NCBI GenBank assembly: GCA_026008535.1
Contig: BRKX01000014.1
Span: 55,725,006 to 55,789,005 of the forward strand
Reading direction: 5' to 3'
From: Perilla frutescens
Taxonomy: Eukaryota > Streptophyta > Magnoliopsida > Lamiales > Lamiaceae
Length of the DNA stretch: 64,000 nt
A program made the translations under genes and the position numbers. A model generated the notes under the pieces. It searched no databases and was not told the DNA's origin. It worked only from the letters and a program-made list of their open reading frames with translations. Of the stretch, positions 1-13,740 are shown piece after piece (within the stretch, counting starts at the first letter, position 1; each line of letters opens with the position of its first letter).

Positions 1-386
1 TACCGGTTCGACTTTTGGTAGGGTAGATATTTGAGTTAGGAATCCAACGCAACAAGAATCACGGGTAAAGCTTACTTCTGGAGAGAGTTATAGCCGTTTT
101 ACTGACGGCTGCCAGAAAACGGGGCCAAATCTGGCCACCGGCCAAAAGGCTACCCCTTTGGGCGGGCTCAAAAATTTGATTTTTTGAAAAGTGGATGGAT
201 TAGGCATATATGATCATATGGATTGATTCATAATGGACTCTATTGTTCAAAAATGCTAGACTCAAGGAAAAACCCGACGTTCACCCCGATCCCTAGAAAA
301 GAGGTTACGGTTTTGGAAATCAACTTGATAATCACCTAGAGGCCGACTCAAATAGGCTTTCTTCCGGTTTGACTTTTAGTAGGGTA

Positions 387-521
387 GATATTTGAGTTTG
401 GAATCCAACGCAACAAGAATCACGGGTAAAGGTTACTTCTGGAGAGAGTTATAGCCGTTTTATTGACGGCTGCCTGAAAACGGGGCCAAATATGGCATAT
501 ATGATAATCATTTCTAGGGTA
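387..521 (+). repeat. Truncated 135-bp satellite unit
   Basis: This unit keeps u1-110 of a monomer (387-496), then jumps to u181-189 (497-505), u305-309 (506-510) and the last 11 bases of the ctagcggttcgtcatttc-type end (511-521). Three deletions of 70, 115 and 40 bp are each flanked by short microhomology: ggc, tgat and tca. The kept pieces sum exactly to 135 bp. Confidence 0.9.
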
Positions 522-1243
522 GATATTTGAGTTAGGAATCCAATGCAACAAGAATCACGGGTAAAGCTTACTTCTTGAGTGAGTTATAGCCGTTTTACTG
601 AATGCTGCCAGAAAATGGGGCCAAATCTGGCCACCGGCCAAAGGGGTACCCCTTTGGACGGGCTCAAAAATTTGGTTTTTTCAAAAGTGGACGAATTAGG
701 CATATATGATCATATGGATTGATTCATAATGGACTCTAGTGTTCAAAAATGCTAGACTCAATGAAAAACCCGACGTTCACCCCGATCCCTACATAAGAGG
801 TGACGGTTTTGGAAATCAACTTGATAATCACCTAGAGGCCGACTCAAATAGGGTTTCTACCGGTTCGACTTTTGGTAGGGTAGATATTTGAGTTAGGAAT
901 CCAACGCAACAAGAATCACGGGTAAAGCTTACTTCTGGAGAGAGTTATAGCCGTTTTACTGACGGCTGCCAGAAAACGGGGCCAAATCTGGCCACCGGCC
1001 AAAAGGCTACCCCTTTGGGCGGGCTCAAAAATTTGATTTTTTGAAAAGTGGATGGATTAGGCATATATGATCATATGGATTGATTCATAATGGACTCTAT
1101 TGTTCAAAAATGCTAGACTCAAGGAAAAACCCGACGTTCACCCCGATCCCTAGAAAAGAGGTTACGGTTTTGGAAATCAACTTGATAATCACCTAGAGGC
1201 CGACTCAAATAGGCTTTCTTCCGGTTTGACTTTTAGTAGGGTA

Positions 1244-1378
1244 GATATTTGAGTTTGGAATCCAACGCAACAAGAATCACGGGTAAAGGTTACTTCTGGA
1301 GAGAGTTATAGCCGTTTTATTGACGGCTGCCTGAAAACGGGGCCAAATATGGCATATATGATAATCATTTCTAGGGTA
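1244..1378 (+). repeat. Truncated 135-bp satellite unit
   Basis: Same four-piece structure and junctions as the unit at 387-521. It shares that unit's private gagtttgg and gcctgaaaac variants, so the two were copied together. Confidence 0.9.
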
Positions 1379-2100
1379 GATATTTGAGTTAGGAATCCAA
1401 TGCAACAAGAATCACGGGTAAAGCTTACTTCTTGAGTGAGTTATAGCCGTTTTACTGAATGCTGCCAGAAAATGGGGCCAAATCTGGCCACCGGCCAAAG
1501 GGGTACCCCTTTGGACGGGCTCAAAAATTTGGTTTTTTCAAAAGTGGACGAATTAGGCATATATGATCATATGGATTGATTCATAATGGACTCTAGTGTT
1601 CAAAAATGCTAGACTCAATGAAAAACCCGACGTTCACCCCGATCCCTACATAAGAGGTGACGGTTTTGGAAATCAACTTGATAATCACCTAGAGGCCGAC
1701 TCAAATAGGGTTTCTACCGGTTCGACTTTTGGTAGGGTAGATATTTGAGTTAGGAATCCAACGCAACAAGAATCACGGGTAAAGCTTACTTCTGGAGAGA
1801 GTTATAGCCGTTTTACTGACGGCTGCCAGAAAACGGGGCCAAATCTGGCCACCGGCCAATTGGCTACCCCTTTGGGCGGGCTCAAAAATTTGATTTTTTG
1901 AAAAGTGGATGGATTAGGCATATATGATCATATGGATTGATTCATAATGGACTCTATTGTTCAAAAATGCTAGACTCAAGGAAAAACCCGACGTTCACCC
2001 CGATCCCTAGAAAAGAGGTTACGGTTTTGGAAATCAACTTGATAATCACCTAGAGGCCGACTCAAATAGGGTTTCTTCCGGTTTGACTTTTAGTAGGGTA

Positions 2101-2235
2101 GATATTTGAGTTAGGAATCCAACGCAACAAGAATCACGGGTAAAGGTTACTTCTGGAGAGAGTTATAGCCGTTTTATTGACGGCTGCCAGAAAACGGGGC
2201 CAAATATGGCATATATGATAATCATTTCTAGGGTA
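2101..2235 (+). repeat. Truncated 135-bp satellite unit
   Basis: Same junctions as the other truncated units, but with the common gttagg and gccagaaaac bases. Confidence 0.9.
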
Positions 2236-2596
2236 GATATTTGAGTTAGGAATCCAACGCAACAAGAATCACGGGTAAAGCTTACTTCTTGAGTGAGTTA
2301 TAGCCGTTTTACTGAATGCTGCCAGAAAATGGGGCCAAATCTGGCCACCGGCCAAAGGGGTAACCCTTTGGACGGGCTCAAAAATTTGGTTTTTTCAAAA
2401 GTGGACGAATTAGGCATATATGATCATATGGATTGATTCATAATGGACTCTAGTGTTCAAAAATGCTAGACTCAATGAAAAACCCGACGTTCACCCCGAT
2501 CCCTACATAAGAGGTGACGGTTTTGGAAATCAACTTGATAATCACCTAGAGGCCGACTCAAATAGGGTTTCTACCGGTTCGACTTTTGGTAGGGTA

Positions 2597-5500
2597 GATA
2601 TTTTAGTTAGGAATCCAACGCAATAAGAATCACGGGTAAAGCTTACTTCTGGAGAGAGTTATAGCCGTTTTATTGACGGCTGCCAGAAAACGGGGCCAAA
2701 TATGGCCACCGGCCAAAGGGGTACCCCATTGGGCTGGATCAAAAATTTGATTTTTTCAAAAGTGGACGGATTAGGCATATATCATCATATGGATTGATTC
2801 ATAATGGACTCTAGTGTTCAAAAATGCTAGACTCAATGAAAAACCCGACGTTCACCCCGATCCCTACATAAGAGGCGACAGTTTTGGAAATCAACTTGAT
2901 AATCACCTAGAGGCCGACTCAAATAGGGTTTCTACCGGTGCGACTGTTGGTAGGGTAGATATTTGAGTTAGTAATCCAACGCAACAAGAAGCACGGGTAA
3001 AGCTTACTTCTGGAGAGAGTTATAGCCGTTTTACTGACGGCTGCCAGAAAACGGGGCCAAATATGGCCACCGGCCAAAGGGGTACCCCTTTGGGCGGGCT
3101 CAAAAATTTGATTTTTTCAAAAGTGGACGGATTAGGCATATATGATCATATGGATTGATTCATAATGGACTCTAGTGTTAAAAAATGCTAGACTCAATGA
3201 AAAACCCGACGTTCACCCCGATCCCTACATAAGAGGTGACAATTTTGGAAATCAACTTGATAATCACCTAGAGGCCGACTCAAATAGGGTTTCTACTGGT
3301 TTGACTTTTGGTTGGGTAGATATTTAAGTTACGAATCCAACGCAACAAGAATTACGGGTAAAGCTTACTTCTGGAGAGAGTTATAGCCGTTTTACTGACG
3401 GCTGCCAGAAAACGGGGTCAAATCTGGCCACCGGCCAAAGGGTTACCCCTTTGGGCGGGCTCAAAAATTTGATTTTTTCAAAAGTGGACGGATTAGGCAT
3501 ATATGATCATATGGATTGATTCATAATGGACTCTAGTGTTCAAAAATGCTAGACTCAATGAAAAACCCGACGTTCACCCCGATCCCTAGAAAAGAGGTTA
3601 CGGTTTTGGAAATCAACTTGATAATCACCTAGAGGCCGACTCAAATAGGGTTTCTTCCGGTTCGACTTTTAGTAGGGTAGATATTTGAGTTAGGAATCCA
3701 ACGCAACAAGAATCACGGGTAAAGGTTACTTCTGGAGAGAGTTATAGCCGTTTTATTGACGGCTGCCAGAAAACGGGGCCAAATATGGCCACCGGCCAAA
3801 GGGGTACCCCTTTGGGCGGGCTCAAAAATTTGATTTTTTCAAAAGTGGATGGATTAGGCATATATGATCATATGGATTGATTCATAATGGACTCTAGTGT
3901 TCAAAAATGCTAGACTTAATGAAAAACCCGACGTTCACCCCGATCCCTACATAAGAGACGAGAGTTTTGGAAATCAACTTGATAATCACCTAGAGGCCGA
4001 CTCAAATAGGGTTTCTACCGGTGCGACTGTTGGTAGGGTAGATATTTGAGTTAGGAATCCAACGCAACAAGAAGCACGGGTAAAGCTTACTTCTGAAGAG
4101 AGTTATAGCCGTTTTACTGACGGCTGCCCGAAAACGGGGCCAAATATGGCCACCGGCCAAATGGCTACCCCTTTGGGCGGGCTCAAAAATTTGATTTTTT
4201 GAAAAGTGGACGGATTAGGCATATATGATCATATTGATTGATTCATAATGGACTCTAGTGTTCAAAAATGCTAGACTCAATGAAAAACCCGACGTTCACC
4301 CCGATCCCTACATAAGAGGTGACAATTTTGGAAATCAACTTGATAATCACCTAGAGGCCGACTCAAATAGGGTTTCTACTGGTTTGACTTTTGGTTGGGT
4401 AGATATTTAAGTTACGAATCCAACGCAACAAGAATTACGGGTAAAGCTTACTTCTGGAGAGAGTTATAGCCGTTTTACTGACGGCTGCCAGAAAACGGGG
4501 TCAAATCTGGCCACCGGCCAAAGGGTTACCCCTTTGGGCGGGCTCAAAAATTTGATTTTTTCAAAAGTGGACGGATTAGGCATATATGATCATATGGATT
4601 GATTCATAATGGACTCTAGTGTTCAAAAATGCTAGACTCAATGAAAAACCCGACGTTCACCCCGATCCCTACATAAGAGGTGACGGTTTTGGAAATCAAC
4701 TTGATAATCACCTAGAGGCCGACTCAAAATAGGGTTTCTACTGGTTTGACTTTTGGTTGGGTAGATATTTGAGTTACGAATCCAACGCAACAAGAATTAC
4801 GGGTAAAGCTTACTTCTGGAGAGAGTTATAGCCGTTTTACTGACGGCTACCAGAAAACGGGGTCAAATCTGGCCACCGGCCAAAGGGGTACCCCTTTGGG
4901 CGGGCTCAAAAATTTGATTTTTTCAAAAGTGGACGGATTAGGCATATATGATCATATGGATTGATTCATAATGGACTCTAGTGTTCAAAAATGCTAGACT
5001 CAATGAAAAACCCGACGTTCACCCCGATCCCTACATAAGAGGCGACAGTTTTGGAAATCAACTTGATAATCACCTAGAGGCCGACTCAAATAGGGTTTCT
5101 AGCGGTTCGTCATTTCTAGGTTAGATATTTGAGTTAGGAATCCAACGCAACAAGAATCACGGGTAAAGCTTACTTCTTGAGTGAGTTATAGCCATTTTAT
5201 TGACGGCTGCCAGAAAACGGGGCCAAATATGGCCACCGGCCAAAGGGGTACCCCTTTGGGCGGGCTCAAAAATTTGATTTTTTCAAAAGTGGATGGATTA
5301 GGCATATATGATCATATGGATTGATTCATAATGGACTCTAGTGTTCAAAAATGCTAGACTCAATGAAAAACCCGACATTCACCCCGATCCCTACATAAGA
5401 GGTGACGGTTTTGGAAATCAACTTGATAATCACCTAGAGGCCGACTCAAATAGGGTTTCTACCTGTTCGACTTATGGTAGGGTAGATATTTTAGTTAGGA

Positions 5501-6206
5501 ATCCAACGCAATAAGAATCACGGGTAAAGCTTACTTTTGGAGAGAGTTATAGCCGTTTTATTGACGGCTGCCAGAAAACGGGGCCAAATATGGCCACCGG
5601 CCAAAGGGGTACCCCTTTGGGCGGGCTCAAAAATTTGATTTTTTCAAAAGTGGACGGATTAGGCATATATCATCATATGGATTGATTCATAATGGACTCT
5701 AGTGTTCAAAAATGCTAGACTCAATGAAAAACCTGACGTTCACCCCGATCCCTACATAAGAGGCGACGGTTTTGGAAATCAACTTGATAATCACCTAGAG
5801 GCCGGCTCAAATAGGGTTTCTACCGGTTCGACTATTGGTAGGGTAGATATTTGAGTTAGGAATCCAACGCAACAAGAAGCACGGGTAAAGCTTACTTCTG
5901 GAGAGAGTTATAGCTGTTTTACTTACGGCTGCCAGAAAACGGGGCCAAATATGGCCACCGGCCAAAGCAGTACCCCTTTGGGCGGGCTCAAAAATTTGAT
6001 TTTTTCAAAAGTGGATGGATTAGGCATATATGATCATTTGGATTGATTCATAATGGACTCTAGTGTTCAAAAATGCTAGACTCAATGAGAAACCCGACGT
6101 TCACCCCGATCCCTACATAAGAGGTGACGGTTTTGGAAATCAACTTGATAATCACCTAGAGGCCGACTCAAATAGGGTTTCTACCGGTTCGACTTTTGGT
6201 AGGGTA
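2597..6206. repeat. Ten-monomer segment of HOR copy 1
   Basis: Ten 361-bp-class monomers start at 2,597, 2,958, 3,319, 3,680, 4,041, 4,402, 4,764, 5,124, 5,485 and 5,846. The first has gatattttag, and the units at 3,319 and 4,402 have tttaagttacg. The unit before 4,764 is 362 bp because of an extra A, and the next is 360 bp because of the ctagcggttcgtcatttc end. The same order recurs at 8,778-12,387. Confidence 0.9.
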
Positions 6207-6567
6207 GATATTTGAGTTAGGAATCCAACGCAACAAGAATCACGGGTAAAGCTTACTTCTGGAGAGAGTTATAGCCGTTTTACTGACGGCTGCCAGAAAA
6301 CGGGGCCAAATCTGGCCACCGGCCAAAAGGCTACCCCTTTGGGCGGGCTCAAAAATTTGATTTTTTGAAAAGTGGATGGATTAGGCATATATGATCATAT
6401 GGATTGATTCATAATGGACTCTATTGTTCAAAAATGCTAGACTCAAGGAAAAACCCGACGTTCACCCCGATCCCTAGAAAAGAGGTTACGGTTTTGGAAA
6501 TCAACTTGATAATCACCTAGAGGCCGACTCAAATAGGGTTTCTTCCGGTTTGACTTTTAGTAGGGTA

Positions 6568-6702
6568 GATATTTGAGTTAGGAATCCAACGCAACAAGAT
6601 TCACGGGTAAAGGTTACTTCTGGAGAGAGTTATAGCCGTTTTATTGACGGCTGCCAGAAAACGGGGCCAAATATGGCATATATGATAATCATTTCTAGGG
6701 TA
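6568..6702 (+). repeat. Truncated 135-bp satellite unit
   Basis: Same junctions. It carries a private caagattcac variant that recurs exactly 6,181 bp later. Confidence 0.9.
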
Positions 6703-7424
6703 GATATTTGAGTTAGGAATCCAACGCAACAAGAATCACGGGTAAAGCTTACTTCTTGAGTGAGTTATAGCCGTTTTACTGAATGCTGCCAGAAAATGGG
6801 GCCAAATCTGGCCACCGGCCAAAGGGGTACCCCTTTGGACGGGCTCAAAAATTTGGTTTTTTCAAAAGTGGACGAATTAGGCATATATGATCATATGGAT
6901 TGATTCATAATGGACTCTAGTGTTCAAAAATGCTAGACTCAATGAAAAACCCGACGTTCACCCCGATCCCTACATAAGAGGTGACGGTTTTGGAAATCAA
7001 CTTGATAATCACCTAGAGGCCGACTCAAATAGGGTTTCTACCGGTTCGACTTTTGGTAGGGTAGATATTTGAGTTAGGAATCCAACGCAACAAGAATCAC
7101 GGGTAAAGCTTACTTCTGGAGAGAGTTATAGCCGTTTTACTGACGGCTGCCAGAAAACGGGGCCAAATCTGGCCACCGGCCAAAAGGCTACCCCTTTGGG
7201 CGGGCTCAAAAATTTGATTTTTTGAAAAGTGGATGGATTAGGCATATATGATCATATGGATTGATTCATAATGGACTCTATTGTTCAAAAATGCTAGACT
7301 CAAGGAAAAACCCGACGTTCACCCCGATCCCTAGAAAAGAGGTTACGGTTTTGGAAATCAACTTGATAATCACCTAGAGGCCGACTCAAATAGGGTTTCT
7401 TCCGGTTTGACTTTTAGTAGGGTA

Positions 7425-7559
7425 GATATTTGAGTTAGGAATCCAACGCAACAAGAATCACGGGTAAAGGTTACTTCTGGAGAGAGTTATAGCCGTTTTA
7501 TTGACGGCTGCCAGAAAACGGGGCCAAATATGGCATATATGATAATCATTTCTAGGGTA
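7425..7559 (+). repeat. Truncated 135-bp satellite unit
   Basis: Middle truncated unit of the second 6,181-bp copy, with the same junctions. Confidence 0.9.
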
Positions 7560-8281
7560 GATATTTGAGTTAGGAATCCAACGCAACAAGAATCACGGGT
7601 AAAGCTTACTTCTTGAGTGAGTTATAGCCGTTTTACTGAATGCTGCCAGAAAATGGGGCCAAATCTGGCCACCGGCCAAAGGGGTACCCCTTTGGACGGG
7701 CTCAAAAATTTGGTTTTTTCAAAAGTGGACGAATTAGGCATATATGATCATATGGATTGATTCATAATGGACTCTAGTGTTCAAAAATGCTAGACTCAAT
7801 GAAAAACCCGACGTTCACCCCGATCCCTACATAAGAGGTGACGGTTTTGGAAATCAACTTGATAATCACCTAGAGGCCGACTCAAATAGGGTTTCTACCG
7901 GTTCGACTTTTGGTAGGGTAGATATTTGAGTTAGGAATCCAACGCAACAAGAATCACGGGTAAAGCTTACTTCTGGAGAGAGTTATAGCCGTTTTACTGA
8001 CGGCTGCCAGAAAACGGGGCCAAATCTGGCCACCGGCCAATTGGCTACCCCTTTGGGCGGGCTCAAAAATTTGATTTTTTGAAAAGTGGATGGATTAGGC
8101 ATATATGATCATATGGATTGATTCATAATGGACTCTATTGTTCAAAAATGCTAGACTCAAGGAAAAACCCGACGTTCACCCCGATCCCTAGAAAAGAGGT
8201 TACGGTTTTGGAAATCAACTTGATAATCACCTAGAGGCCGACTCAAATAGGGTTTCTTCCGGTTTGACTTTTAGTAGGGTA

Positions 8282-8416
8282 GATATTTGAGTTAGGAATC
8301 CAACGCAACAAGAATCACGGGTAAAGGTTACTTCTGGAGAGAGTTATAGCCGTTTTATTGACGGCTGCCAGAAAACGGGGCCAAATATGGCACATATGAT
8401 AATCATTTCTAGGGTA
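8282..8416 (+). repeat. Truncated 135-bp satellite unit, junction variant
   Basis: Same structure, with one substitution at the first junction (ggcacatatgat instead of ggcatatatgat). Confidence 0.9.
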
Positions 8417-8777
8417 GATATTTGAGTTAGGAATCCAACGCAACAAGAATCACGGGTAAAGCTTACTTCTTGAGTGAGTTATAGCCGTTTTACTGAATGC
8501 TGCCAGAAAATGGGGCCAAATCTGGCCACCGGCCAAAGGGGTAACCCTTTGGACGGGCTCAAAAATTTGGTTTTTTCAAAAGTGGACGAATTAGGCATAT
8601 ATGATCATATGGATTGATTCATAATGGACTCTAGTGTTCAAAAATGCTAGACTCAATGAAAAACCCGACGTTCACCCCGATCCCTACATAAGAGGTGACG
8701 GTTTTGGAAATCAACTTGATAATCACCTAGAGGCCGACTCAAATAGGGTTTCTACCGGTTCGACTTTTGGTAGGGTA

Positions 8778-11700
8778 GATATTTTAGTTAGGAATCCAAC
8801 GCAATAAGAATCACGGGTAAAGCTTACTTCTGGAGAGAGTTATAGCCGTTTTATTGACGGCTGCCAGAAAACGGGGCCAAATATGGCCACCGGCCAAAGG
8901 GGTACCCCTTTGGGCTGGATCAAAAATTTGATTTTTTCAAAAGTGGACGGATTAGGCATATATCATCATATGGATTGATTCATAATGGACTCTAGTGTTC
9001 AAAAATGCTAGACTCAATGAAAAACCCGACGTTCACCCCGATCCTTACATAAGAGGCGACAGTTTTGGAAATCAACTTGATAATCACCTAGAGGCCGACT
9101 CAAATAGGGTTTCTACCGGTGCGACTGTTGGTAGGGTAGATATTTGAGTTAGGAATCCAACGCAACAAGAAGCACGGGTAAAGCTTACTTCTGGAGAGAG
9201 TTATAGCCGTTTTACTGACGGCTGCCAGAAAACGGGGCCAAATATGGCCACCGGCCAAAGGGGTACCCCTTTGGGCGGGCTCAAAAATTTGATTTTTTCA
9301 AAAGTGGACGGATTAGGCATATATGATCATATGGATTGATTCATAATGGACTCTAGTGTTAAAAAATGCTAGACTCAATGAAAAACCCGACGTTCACCCC
9401 GATCCCTACATAAGAGGTGACAATTTTGGAAATCAACTTGATAATCACCTAGAGGCCGACTCAAATAGGGTTTCTACTGGTTTGACTTTTGGTTGGGTAG
9501 ATATTTAAGTTACGAATCCAACGCAACAAGAATTACGGGTAAAGCTTACTTCTGGAGAGAGTTATAGCCGTTTTACTGACGGCTGCCAGAAAACGGGGTC
9601 AAATCTGGCCACCGGCCAAAGGGTTACCCCTTTGGGCGGGCTCAAAAATTTGATTTTTTCAAAAGTGGACGGATTAGGCATATATGATCATATGGATTGA
9701 TTCATAATGGACTCTAGTGTTCAAAAATGCTAGACTCAATGAAAAACCCGACGTTCACCCCGATCCCTAGAAAAGAGGTTACGGTTTTGGAAATCAACTT
9801 GATAATCACCTAGAGGCCGACTCAAATAGGGTTTCTTCCGGTTCGACTTTTAGAAGGGTAGATATTTGAGTTAGGAATCCAACGCAACAAGAATCACGGG
9901 TAAAGGTTACTTCTGGAGAGAGTTATAGCCGTTTTATTGACGGCTGCCAGAAAACGGGGCCAAATATGGCCACCGGCCAAAGGGGTACCCCTTTGGGCGG
10001 GCTCAAAAATTTGATTTTTTCAAAAGTGGATGGATTAGGCATATATGATCATATGGATTGATTCATAATGGACTCTAGTGTTCAAAAATGCTAGACTTAA
10101 TGAAAAACCCGACGTTCACCCCGATCCCTACATAAGAGACGAGAGTTTTGGAAATCAACTTGATAATCACCTAGAGGCCGACTCAAATAGGGTTTCTACC
10201 GGTGCGACTGTTGGTAGGGTAGATATTTGAGTTAGGAATCCAACGCAACAAGAAGCACGGGTAAAGCTTACTTCTGGAGAGAGTTATAGCCGTTTTACTG
10301 ACGGCTGCCCGAAAACGGGGCCAAATATGGCCACCGGCCAAATGGCTACCCCTTTGGGCGGGCTCAAAAATTTGATTTTTTGAAAAGTGGACGGATTAGG
10401 CATATATGATCATATTGATTGATTCATAATGGACTCTAGTGTTCAAAAATGCTAGACTCAATGAAAAACCCGACGTTCACCCCGATCCCTACATAAGAGG
10501 TGACAATTTTGGAAATCAACTTGATAATCACCTAGAGGCCGACTCAAATAGGGTTTCTACTGGTTTGACTTTTGGTTGGGTAGATATTTAAGTTACGAAT
10601 CCAACGCAACAAGAATTACGGGTAAAGCTTACTTCTGGAGAGAGTTATAGCCGTTTTACTGACGGCTGCCAGAAAACGGGGTCAAATCTGGCCACCGGCC
10701 AAAGGGTTACCCCTTTGGGCGGGCTAAAAAATTTGATTTTTTCAAAAGTGGACGGATTAGGCATATATGATCATATGGATTGATTCATAATGGACTCTAG
10801 TGTTCAAAAATGCTAGACTCAATGAAAAACCCGACGTTCACCCCGATCCCTACATAAGAGGTGACGGTTTTGGAAATCAACTTGATAATCACCTAGAGGC
10901 CGACTCAAAATAGGGTTTCTACTGGTTTGACTTTTGGTTGGGTAGATATTTGAGTTACGAATCCAACGCAACAAGAATTACGGGTAAAGCTTACTTCTGG
11001 AGAGAGTTATAGCCGTTTTACTGACGGCTACCAGAAAACGGGGTCAAATCTGGCCACCGGCCAAAGGGGTACCCCTTTGGGCGGGCTCAAAAATTTGATT
11101 TTTTCAAAAGTGGACGGATTAGGCATATATGATCATATGGATTGATTCATAATGGACTCTAGTGTTCAAAAATGCTAGACTCAATGAAAAACCCGACGTT
11201 CACCCCGATCCCTACATAAGAGGCGACAGTTTTGGAAATCAACTTGATAATCACCTAGAGGCCGACTCAAATAGGGTTTCTAGCGGTTCGTCATTTCTAG
11301 GTTAGATATTTGAGTTAGGAATCCAACGCAACAAGAATCACGGGTAAAGCTTACTTCTTGAGTGAGTTATAGCCATTTTATTGACGGCTGCCAGAAAACG
11401 GGGCCAAATATGGCCACCGGCCAAAGGGGTACCCCTTTGGGCGGGCTCAAAAATTTGATTTTTTCAAAAGTGGATGGATTAGGCATATATGATCATATGG
11501 ATTGATTCATAATGGACTCTAGTGTTCAAAAATGCTAGACTCAATGAAAAACCCGACGTTCACCCCGATCCCTACATAAGAGGTGACGGTTTTGGAAATC
11601 AACTTGATAATCACCTAGAGGCCGACTCAAATAGGGTTTCTACCTGTTCGACTTATGGTAGGGTAGATATTTTAGTTAGGAATCCAACGCAATAAGAATC

Positions 11701-12387
11701 ACGGGTAAAGCTTACTTTTGGAGAGAGTTATAGCCGTTTTATTGACGGCTGCCAGAAAACGGGGCCAAATATGGCCACCGGCCAAAGGGGTACCCCTTTG
11801 GGCGGGCTCAAAAATTTGATTTTTTCAAAAGTGGACGGATTAGGCATATATCATCATATGGATTGATTCATAATGGACTCTAGTGTTCAAAAATGCTAGA
11901 CTCAATGAAAAACCTGACGTTCACCCCGATCCCTACATAAGAGGCGACGGTTTTGGAAATCAACTTGATAATCACCTAGAGGCCGGCTCAAATAGGGTTT
12001 CTACCGGTTCGACTATTGGTAGGGTAGATATTTGAGTTAGGAATCCAACGCAACAAGAAGCACGGGTAAAGCTTACTTCTGGAGAGAGTTATAGCTGTTT
12101 TACTTACGGCTGCCAGAAAACGGGGCCAAATATGGCCACCGGCCAAAGCAGTACACCTTTGGGCGGGCTCAAAAATTTGATTTTTTCAAAAGTGGATGGA
12201 TTAGGCATATATGATCATTTGGATTGATTCATAATGGACTCTAGTGTTCAAAAATGCTAGACTCAATGAGAAACCCGACGTTCACCCCGATCCCTACATA
12301 AGAGGTGACGGTTTTGGAAATCAACTTGATAATCACCTAGAGGCCGACTCAAATAGGGTTTCTACCGGTTCGACTTTTGGTAGGGTA
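8778..12387. repeat. Ten-monomer segment of HOR copy 2
   Basis: Register-perfect copy of 2,597-6,206 at +6,181 bp. Scattered private substitutions include gatccttacat near 9,051 and ggctaaaaaa near 10,726. Confidence 0.9.
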
Positions 12388-12748
12388 GATATTTGAGTTA
12401 GGAATCCAACGCAACAAGAATCACGGGTAAAGCTTACTTCTGGAGAGAGTTATAGCCGTTTTACTGACGGCTGCCAGAAAACGGGGCCAAATCTGGCCAC
12501 CGGCCAAAAGGCTACCCCTTTGGGCGGGCTCAAAAATTTGATTTTTTGAAAAGTGGATGGATTAGGCATATATGATCATATGGATTGATTCATAATGGAC
12601 TCTATTGTTCAAAAATGCTAGACTCAAGGAAAAACCCGACGTTCACCCCGATCCCTAGAAAAGAGGTTACGGTTTTGGAAATCAACTTGATAATCACCTA
12701 GAGGCCGACTCAAATAGGGTTTCTTCCGGTTTGACTTTTAGTAGGGTA

Positions 12749-12883
12749 GATATTTGAGTTAGGAATCCAACGCAACAAGATTCACGGGTAAAGGTTACTT
12801 CTGGAGAGAGTTATAGCCGTTTTATTGACGGCTGCCAGAAAACGGGGCCAAATATGGCATATATGATAATCATTTCTAGGGTA
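12749..12883 (+). repeat. Truncated 135-bp satellite unit
   Basis: First truncated unit of the third 6,181-bp copy; it shares caagattcac with 6,568-6,702. Confidence 0.9.
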
Positions 12884-13605
12884 GATATTTGAGTTAGGAA
12901 TCCAACGCAACAAGAATCACGGGTAAAGCTTACTTCTTGAGTGAGTTATAGCCGTTTTACTGAATGCTGCCAGAAAATGGGGCCAAATCTGGCCACCGGC
13001 CAAAGGGGTACCCCTTTGGACGGGCTCAAAAATTTGGTTTTTTCAAAAGTGGACGAATTAGGCATATATGATCATATGGATTGATTCATAATGGACTCTA
13101 GTGTTCAAAAATGCTAGACTCAATGAAAAACCCGACGTTCACCCCGATCCCTACATAAGAGGTGACGGTTTTGGAAATCAACTTGATAATCACCTAGAGG
13201 CCGACTCAAATAGGGTTTCTACCGGTTCGACTTTTGGTAGGGTAGATATTTGAGTTAGGAATCCAACGCAACAAGAATCACGGGTAAAGCTTACTTCTGG
13301 AGAGAGTTATAGCCGTTTTACTGACGGCTGCCAGAAAACGGGGCCAAATCTGGCCACCGGCCAAAAGGCTACCCCTTTGGGCGGGCTCAAAAATTTGATT
13401 TTTTGAAAAGTGGATGGATTAGGCATATATGATCATATGGATTGATTCATAATGGACTCTATTGTTCAAAAATGCTAGACTCAAGGAAAAACCCGACGTT
13501 CACCCCGATCCCTAGAAAAGAGGTTACGGTTTTGGAAATCAACTTGATAATCACCTAGAGGCCGACTCAAATAGGGTTTCTTCCGGTTTGACTTTTAGTA
13601 GGGTA

Positions 13606-13740
13606 GATATTTGAGTTAGGAATCCAACGCAACAAGAATCACGGGTAAAGGTTACTTCTGGAGAGAGTTATAGCCGTTTTATTGACGGCTGCCAGAAAAC
13701 GGGGCCAAATATGGCATATATGATAATCATTTCTAGGGTA
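13606..13740 (+). repeat. Truncated 135-bp satellite unit
   Basis: Middle truncated unit of the third 6,181-bp copy, with the same junctions. Confidence 0.9.

Larger units (their letters stand above)
26..2596. repeat. 857-bp sub-HOR, three copies (in HOR copy 1)
   Basis: Sub-repeats 26-882, 883-1,739 and 1,740-2,596 each consist of a full monomer, a 135-bp truncated unit and a full monomer of the cttgagtgag type. The first two share private variants not seen in the third or in later HOR copies: ggctttctt, gagtttgg, gcctgaaaac and ccaatgcaac. The third carries caattggctacc and a ggggtaaccc version of the palindrome. Confidence 0.93.
6207..8777. repeat. 857-bp sub-HOR, three copies (in HOR copy 2)
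   Basis: This is the same three-part arrangement as at the left edge of the window, shifted by 6,181 bp. The private variants of the first copy are absent here. The third sub-repeat has cacatatgat instead of catatatgat at the truncation junction, shared with the third sub-repeat of the next HOR copy. Confidence 0.93.
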
